From: UBA9160 sp035489755
GTDB taxonomy: Bacteria; Myxococcota_A; UBA9160
Length of the DNA: 64,000 nt
Reading direction: 5' to 3'
NCBI GenBank assembly: GCA_035489755.1
Contig: DATGZK010000077.1
Location: 124,001-188,000 of the forward strand
Below the pieces are notes generated by a model. It had not been told where the DNA came from. It saw only the letters and a program-made list of their open reading frames with translations, and made no database searches. A program made the translations under genes and the position numbers. Shown here piece by piece: positions 59,588-64,000 of this stretch; the first letter of the stretch is position 1, and every line of letters begins with the position of its first letter.

Positions 59588-60499
59588 GTGGCGCGGATTC
59601 TCCGACGCATCGCCCTTGTGATCGGCCTCGCCCTGGCCGTGCTGGCCGTATTTGGCTTGGGATGGATCCGCTCGCTCCGCAGCGAGACGATCTCCCGAGA
59701 CGTCACCTGCATCTTCGGGCTCGGCGGGAACGTCGGCGTGCTTCGGACCTCTGAAGGAGCGGTGATCGTCGACACCATGACGTTTCGCATGCAGGGAGAA
59801 CGCATCCGGGAGCTCGCCGAGGAGCTCGGCGGTGGCCCTGTCCAGGCGGTGCTGAACACGCACTGGCACCGGGATCATACCCACGGCAATCCCGCCTTCC
59901 CGCCGGGGACCAAGATCGTCGCCACGCAGCGCACACTCGAGCATCTGCGGAACCGCGACGCCGACTACTGGACGGGCGCTGCCGCCGGTACGCTCCCAAA
60001 TGAGACATTTACCGACGAGCACGAGCTCAGAGTTGGTGGCAAAACGATCCGCGCCGTGCACCTCGGTCGCGGACATACCGACGGCGACATGGTGGTGCTG
60101 TTTGTCGAGGATCGCGTTCTTCATGCGGGCGACCTGTTCTTCAACGGCCGCTATCCGAATATTGACCTCGCTTCCGGGGGCTCGGTCAAGGAGTGGGGCG
60201 ACACCCTCGACCGTGTGCTGGCGCTCGACTTCGACCGGGTCATCCCAGGTCACGGCCCCGTGTCGGACCGGGCCGGGCTGATCGCGTTCCAGCGCTTCAT
60301 TCGCCAGTTGTGGCAGGTGGGCGCCGACGCTGCGGCCAAGGGCCAGTCGCTTGCGGAAGCGCAGCACTCGCTCGCCCTCACTGCGGACCAAGGATACGAA
60401 GTCATGGCCATCCCCTTTGTCATGCGGCTCGATCGCAACTTCGCGATCGAGCGCGCCTGGCAGGAGGCCACGGGTGCGGTGAAGCCGGACGGGAAGTGA
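59588..60499 (+). CDS. MBL-fold metallo-hydrolase, membrane-anchored or exported
   Basis: A 303-residue metallo-beta-lactamase-fold protein with an N-terminal hydrophobic segment (LRRIALVIGLALAVLAVFGLGWI). The zinc site is NTHWHRDHTHGNPAF, then HLGRGHTDGDMVVLF and VIPGHGPVSD. It resembles the SoxH/quinoprotein-relay and class B3-like groups of exported hydrolases. The substrate could be a thioester, lactone or sulfur compound. GTG 59588 is the start. An SDR gene follows 22 bp later. Confidence 0.88.
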   Translation: MARILRRIALVIGLALAVLAVFGLGWIRSLRSETISRDVTCIFGLGGNVGVLRTSEGAVIVDTMTFRMQGERIRELAEELGGGPVQAVLNTHWHRDHTHGNPAFPPGTKIVATQRTLEHLRNRDADYWTGAAAGTLPNETFTDEHELRVGGKTIRAVHLGRGHTDGDMVVLFVEDRVLHAGDLFFNGRYPNIDLASGGSVKEWGDTLDRVLALDFDRVIPGHGPVSDRAGLIAFQRFIRQLWQVGADAAAKGQSLAEAQHSLALTADQGYEVMAIPFVMRLDRNFAIERAWQEATGAVKPDGK

Positions 60500-60521
60500 C
60501 AGAGACAGCGGGAGGCTCAGG

Positions 60522-61292
60522 ATGAAGGATCTGTTCTCGATCGCAGGCAAGGTTGCACTCGTCACGGGGGGAGGCCGCGGCATCGGCCTCATGATCACGC
60601 GGGGCTTCGTCGAAGCCGGCGCGAAGGTCTATATCGCGTCGCGAAAGCGCGAGGAGTGCGAGCGCGTGGCGGCAGAGCTGTCACGGCACGGCGAATGCGT
60701 CGCCTTCGGCGCCGATCTCGGGACGGAGCGCGGCTGCCGCGGTCTTGCCGATGCCGTTGCTGAGCGGGAGAGTGCCCTTCACGTGCTGGTCAACAACTCC
60801 GGAGCGAACTGGGGCGCTCCGATCGCTGAGTTTCCGGACGCAGCCTTCGACAAGGTCATGAACCTGAATCTAAAGAGCGTGTTCCACTTGACGCGCTTCT
60901 GCTTGCCGCTGCTCGAGAAGGCGGCGCAGCCCGGAGATCCTGCGCGCGTGATCAACATTGGCTCCATCGACGGCCTCCACGTTCCTGCCTTCGAGACCTA
61001 TGCCTATTCGGCCAGCAAGGCAGCGGTACATCATTTGACGCGGGTGCTGGCGCGCCAGCTCGGGTCCCGCAACATCACGGTCAACGCGGTCGCGCCGGGT
61101 CCGTTCGAAAGCAAGATGATGGCCGAAACCCTGGAACGCTTTCACGACGTGATCGTGAACTCCTGCCCACTCCGTCGCATCGGCGAACCCGACGATATGG
61201 CGGGTGTAGCGATCTACTTGGCATCGCGCGCCGGATCCTATGTCACGGGGGCGGTGATCCCCGTAGACGGGGGGATCGCAACAACGCTCTGA
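60522..61292 (+). CDS. SDR-family oxidoreductase (RhlG-like)
   Basis: A 256-residue short-chain dehydrogenase. TGGGRGIGLMITRGF is the cofactor loop and YIASRKREECE follows, with Arg/Lys that favour NADP. VNNSGANWG is the NNxG motif. Catalytic Ser is in NIGSIDGLHV and Tyr-Lys in YAYSASKAAVHHL. It ends GSYVTGAVIPVDGG. The layout resembles RhlG-type 3-ketoacyl reductases. The real substrate is open. It is cotranscribed with the MBL-fold gene. Confidence 0.9.
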   Translation: MKDLFSIAGKVALVTGGGRGIGLMITRGFVEAGAKVYIASRKREECERVAAELSRHGECVAFGADLGTERGCRGLADAVAERESALHVLVNNSGANWGAPIAEFPDAAFDKVMNLNLKSVFHLTRFCLPLLEKAAQPGDPARVINIGSIDGLHVPAFETYAYSASKAAVHHLTRVLARQLGSRNITVNAVAPGPFESKMMAETLERFHDVIVNSCPLRRIGEPDDMAGVAIYLASRAGSYVTGAVIPVDGGIATTL

Positions 61293-61313
61293 CTGCGGGC
61301 GTTGCGAGCGACG

Positions 61314-62142
61314 ATGCGGCGTCCCTCTCTCCACCCACTCCTCGCGCTCCTCGGCGTGCTTTCTCTTGGCGCCTGTCACGGCGAAACGCTGCAAGACTGG
61401 AAAACGCCGGAAACCATCCACTCCGCCTTCGACTTCAAGCGCGATACTTTCGCCTTCGCCAACGAGACCGTCTTTGAGTACAAGTTCCCCCCTCTCGAAG
61501 AGCGCGCCGAGGCGGAGACACGAGGCCAACTCGGACTACACCCTGCGCTGCTTCGTGATGACCCGCTCCGCTCGTCAGTTCTTCCAGCATGCCCGCTTCG
61601 ACCCGACACAGCACATGGTGAGCGATGCAGCGTACGCCGAGCTCGTTCGGCGGGTCGTCGCGACGGATCCTCGCGAGGATCGACCGAACGATCCCGCGAT
61701 CGTGATTCCCGGCTACCCGAACCTGCGTGCGTTCAGTGCGGCGCGCGAGCAGGTGGTCAAGGAGCAGCTCGGAGGCGCGTGATTGCAGCGTGGCAACTGG
61801 CGGATAATGTTCCCCTTCCCCGCGCAGCAGCAGCAGACGACGGCCGCGGAGCTCGTCGAGTCCTTGCAGCAAAATCGGCCTCCCGTGGTGCACGCGGTCA
61901 CACACTCGCTGTCGATCAATCATGCGGTGCTGCTGTTTGGTGCAGTGCTTCATCGTGACACCATTTCCTTCGCGATGTATGACCCGAATGATCCTCGGGC
62001 CCCGCTCAGAGACGGGGGATTTGCTGCGTGCGGCGGTGAGCGCCCTTGCGCAGTCTCTTCGAGGAGCCGGATCCCGCTCCTTTTCAGCGATTTCAGCTTG
62101 TTGCCGAGCCGTGCGGTGGGACTCCTCGCCCGGCCGTGCTAA
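61314..62142 (+). pseudogene. broken lipoprotein gene (frameshift plus in-frame TGA)
   Basis: Three pieces of one protein lie in order. Frame A (61314 to about 61515) gives a lipoprotein start (lipobox LGAC) and FDFKRDTFAFANETVFEY. After an apparent +1 shift near 61515-61521, frame B gives EANSDYTLRCFVMTRSARQFFQHARFDPTQ and IVIPGYPNLRAFS, and stops at TGA 61780-61782. The same frame then resumes with LQRGNWRIMFPF, LSINHAVLLFGA and YDPNDPRAP. These blocks read as a real, once-intact protein family seen in related genomes, by recollection. Either the gene is decaying or the assembly has errors here. Beyond 62000 the reading is no longer protein-like. Confidence 0.65.
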
Positions 62143-62170
62143 CTCCTTCGGAGTGTCTGTCCCCGGGCGT

Positions 62171-62932
62171 GTGCAGAGTGCTTTGCTGTTTTCCGACGTC
62201 CACCTCGGCTGGGCGATCTGTTCTCGACATCACGCGCACTGGCTCCGTCACCTCTCCGAAGCCGTTGACGACGCGGAGCTGGTGGTGATGAACGGCGACG
62301 TGGTCGACGGCTTCCGGCAAGTTCAGCGCGCGGGTGAAGAAGAGCTTGTGGCGCAGCTCGCGGAGCTGGCGGAAGGCTGGCGAAGGGAGGGGCGCTGCGT
62401 CGTCTACATCGAGGGCAACCACGATGCGCTTCCGGGTCCATCGTCGCGCCTGCTCCCCGACCGCTGGCGCCTCGATTTCGAAACGCAGACGGGAGAACGC
62501 GTTCGAGTTCTCCACGGCCATCGTTTCTCAGCGTCTGAGACGCTCTGGGAGAGTTACGATCGCGTGGGGCGCGGCCTCCTTTCGCTGGAGAATTTCGTCT
62601 ACGGGCGATCCGCCACGCTGCGTTCGCTCTATCGATTCGGTCCGGGCTGGCTCGTTTCCGCCGTGGGCGCCCTCGAGTGCTTTCTTGGACGCAAGGCACT
62701 GCCAAGGCGCCTCGCGCCGCTCATCGACGGGGTCGATGTTCTCGTGCATGGCCATATCCACTACGGGCCCGGCCGGGGTCGCATTGGCGACGTTCCTACC
62801 TGGAGAACCGGCTCGTGGGTCTCTCCCGGGCACCTCAGGACCGCCGATCGCATGCTGCGCTACCGCAGCGGCCGGTTCGAGCGAATTGGCTGGTCCGGGG
62901 GGCGCTGGCGCGCCTTCGACGACGGCCGATGA
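62171..62932 (+). CDS. metallophosphoesterase (LpxH/calcineurin-like)
   Basis: A 253-residue calcineurin-fold phosphoesterase with all metal motifs: FSDVHLG, VMNGDVVDG, YIEGNHDA, VLHGHRF and VHGHIHYGPG. The GNHDALPGPSS region and Trp-rich middle suit the UDP-diacylglucosamine hydrolase-like branch, but specificity is uncertain. GTG 62171 is the likeliest start. GTG 62153 is possible, and no clear ribosome site precedes either. Its end overlaps the convergent PAP2-like gene by 73 bp. Confidence 0.82.
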   Translation: MQSALLFSDVHLGWAICSRHHAHWLRHLSEAVDDAELVVMNGDVVDGFRQVQRAGEEELVAQLAELAEGWRREGRCVVYIEGNHDALPGPSSRLLPDRWRLDFETQTGERVRVLHGHRFSASETLWESYDRVGRGLLSLENFVYGRSATLRSLYRFGPGWLVSAVGALECFLGRKALPRRLAPLIDGVDVLVHGHIHYGPGRGRIGDVPTWRTGSWVSPGHLRTADRMLRYRSGRFERIGWSGGRWRAFDDGR

Positions 62933-63888
62933 TCTCGCGGACCCACTCCAAATCGGAGCACCGGCAATAGAAGGGGCATGAAGGCAGCAAGCAGTGCACC
63001 CCCGATTAGGTCAATCACGTAGTGGAGCGACAGATAGACGGTGGAAAAGACAATGCCCACCACGAGCAAACTCATCGGAAGACGCCATCTCGGGAAGAGC
63101 CGCCAGCCGAGCGTGAAAAGAACGATCGACACGGCGGTGTGTCCACTCGGAAAGGCATCGAGTTGATTGAATTCGACGGCGTGAAGGAACCAGCGCAACC
63201 CCCTGCTTAGCCCTGCGCCCCCCAGAACCGTGGCTTCACGATCGATCGGGATCCGCGGACCCAACGTCGGGGTCACGAAGTAGCAGACGTAGGATACGAG
63301 AAAGGTGGCCACGACGGTGAACACGAAGGCATCGAACTCCATCCGCCTCCCGGCCCGGTAGAGCGCGACGCCCATCACGAGGGGAATGACGTAGTAGCTG
63401 AAGTAGAGAAGCGCCGCGGCATCGCTGAGCCACCAGGGCCTGCCCAGTGCGCCGTACCATGCCGCCGCAAGCCCGGGGAAGAGCTCGCGATCGAGCGCAG
63501 CGAGTCTCGCGTCCCAAAGGATCGGGTTCACCGCGGCGATCACGGGACCGGTCAGGCTGAAGGTGCACACCACCATGGGAACTGGGAAGAAGTCGTGGAT
63601 CACGCGACCGAGCCCCGAGCGTGCACCCCAAACGGCAACTCCGACGACGGCGATTGCCAGGATGCCGATCCCCAAGAGCAAAAAACCCGACTTCGGATCG
63701 CTCCAGACGGCAAGAGCAGCAAGGCCAGCGAGATAGGCGAGGGTGAGCCGATCCGTGGCCGTGAGAAGGTCAAGCGGAGCCCTTGCCGATCCCTCTTGCG
63801 AGCCGCGGTCGGGCCTTTGCTCTTGCGGAAGTCTCTCCCGCGGCGCCCCCCCCTCGGCCTCGCATCTGCCGAGGTCCCTTGTGCTCAC
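62860..63888 (-). CDS. PAP2/Aur1-like membrane phosphatase or phosphotransferase
   Basis: A 342-residue protein with about six to eight helices. YFVTPTLGPRIPIDRE, FNQLDAFPSGHTAVSIVLFTL (PSGHT, motif II) and STVYLSLHYVIDLIGGALLA (motif III, His-Asp) fit the inositol-phosphotransferase-like branch of the PAP2 superfamily, in which the first motif is TLGPRIP rather than KxxxxxxRP. Such enzymes act on lipid phosphates. The charged N- and C-tails (about 40 and 28 residues) are cytoplasmic. GTG 63888 follows GGAAGGG. Confidence 0.83.
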   Translation of the reverse strand: MSTRDLGRCEAEGGAPRERLPQEQRPDRGSQEGSARAPLDLLTATDRLTLAYLAGLAALAVWSDPKSGFLLLGIGILAIAVVGVAVWGARSGLGRVIHDFFPVPMVVCTFSLTGPVIAAVNPILWDARLAALDRELFPGLAAAWYGALGRPWWLSDAAALLYFSYYVIPLVMGVALYRAGRRMEFDAFVFTVVATFLVSYVCYFVTPTLGPRIPIDREATVLGGAGLSRGLRWFLHAVEFNQLDAFPSGHTAVSIVLFTLGWRLFPRWRLPMSLLVVGIVFSTVYLSLHYVIDLIGGALLAAFMPLLLPVLRFGVGPRDHRPSSKARQRPPDQPIRSNRPLR

Positions 63889-63906
63889 GGGGCCCTTCCA
63901 GGAGAG

Positions 63907-64000
63907 CTATCGCGCACGCTTCGCCTGCGCCCTTCGCGCTTGCTCTTTCTCCTGAAGCTCCACGAGACAACGCCAGAGGCGGAGATGAGGGGGGAGCGGC
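63907..64000 (-). CDS. C-terminal end of an upstream gene (partial)
   Basis: Thirty codons before a TAG at 63907-63909 read as a plausible helical, charged C-terminus (HLRLWRCLVELQEKEQARRA, then QAKRAR), 18 bp ahead of the PAP2-like gene on the same strand. No domain can be told from it. Confidence 0.35.
   Translation of the reverse strand, partial: PLPPHLRLWRCLVELQEKEQARRAQAKRAR

Noticed and set aside
61780..61782. Selenocysteine read-through at the TGA in the broken lipoprotein gene
   Set aside because: A frameshift is also needed upstream, and I see no SECIS-like hairpin placed right after the TGA. Decay or sequence error is simpler, though reads should decide.
1..64000. tRNA or rRNA genes, CRISPR arrays, prophage or IS elements
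   Set aside because: No cloverleaf with a TTCGA-type arm outside coding frames, no spaced direct repeats, no transposase, integrase or phage structural gene was found by reading. A covariance-model search could still find a small RNA.

Overview
The window is a GC-rich, tightly packed chromosomal segment from a Gram-negative bacterium. Evidence for Gram-negative: Tat and lipoprotein signals, YqgE/AlgH, an LpxH-like phosphoesterase and a UbiB/ABC1 kinase. The mix of many Rieske, LLM-flavin, SDR and amidohydrolase catabolic genes with PilZ, DUF3604 and ATP-grasp/alpha-E genes is what one meets in uncultivated soil or water lineages formerly called Deltaproteobacteria (Myxococcota, Binatota and relatives). 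That placement is an inference from gene content. I see no rRNA, tRNA, CRISPR array, prophage or insertion sequence. Many starts are GTG or TTG, and stop/start overlaps of the ATGA, GTGA or TTGA type are common.

Layout. 1-2.1 kb: end of a UbiA-type prenyltransferase, a DCC thiol oxidoreductase, a PhzF-like isomerase, then about 600 bp with no convincing gene. 2.1-4.1 kb: zinc alcohol dehydrogenase and pirin. 4.2-26.6 kb: a catabolic island. It holds two paralogous KshA-like Rieske oxygenases, a KstD-like flavoprotein, a homogentisate-dioxygenase-like cupin enzyme, two LLM flavin monooxygenases, two SnoaL-like proteins, two paralogous alpha/beta hydrolases, a cyclase-family hydrolase, a sulfatase, two metal-dependent hydrolases, SDRs, an acyl-CoA synthetase, a VOC protein and an aldehyde dehydrogenase. 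Three palindromes that fit the KstR-type consensus TnnAACnnGTTnnA stand just upstream of three of its transcription units (about 5031, 18705 and 24487), so a single off-window TetR regulator may control the island. The content suggests oxidative breakdown of a cyclic, possibly sulfated or esterified, sterol- or terpenoid-like or aromatic compound through CoA thioesters. The substrate cannot be read from the sequence.

26.6-28.4 kb: a TetR repressor divergent from an AlkB-type alkane monooxygenase, with two identical-type CATAC/GTATG operators, one lying between the -35 and -10 of the alkB promoter. 28.4-31 kb: modABC molybdate transport. 31-47 kb: housekeeping and mixed genes: HSL-type esterase, TrmA/RlmD-type RNA methyltransferase, orphan NarL-type regulator, stand-alone TOPRIM protein, CBS protein, DUF3604 lipoprotein, flippase-like membrane protein, zinc dehydrogenase, acyl-CoA carboxyltransferase, KefB-type antiporter, HAD hydrolase, NifU-type scaffold, penicillin-binding protein. 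47-50 kb: ABM monooxygenase, a 34-residue very basic protein, a double-PilZ protein, a 59-residue membrane protein, a CPBP protease. 50-53.6 kb: YqgE, an unrecognised protein with a complete four-helix di-iron signature translationally coupled to an ABC1 kinase, and an enoyl-CoA hydratase homologue. 53.7-58.5 kb (minus): GPH-type transporter, then transglutaminase, alpha-E and circularly permuted ATP-grasp genes, a known but functionally unproven peptide-ligation triad. 58.7-64 kb: duplicated dimeric-barrel protein, MBL hydrolase, SDR, a broken lipoprotein gene, metallophosphoesterase, PAP2/Aur1-like membrane phosphatase, and the tail of one more gene.

The strongest candidates for something undescribed are the three-operator catabolic regulon and the di-iron/ABC1 kinase pair.
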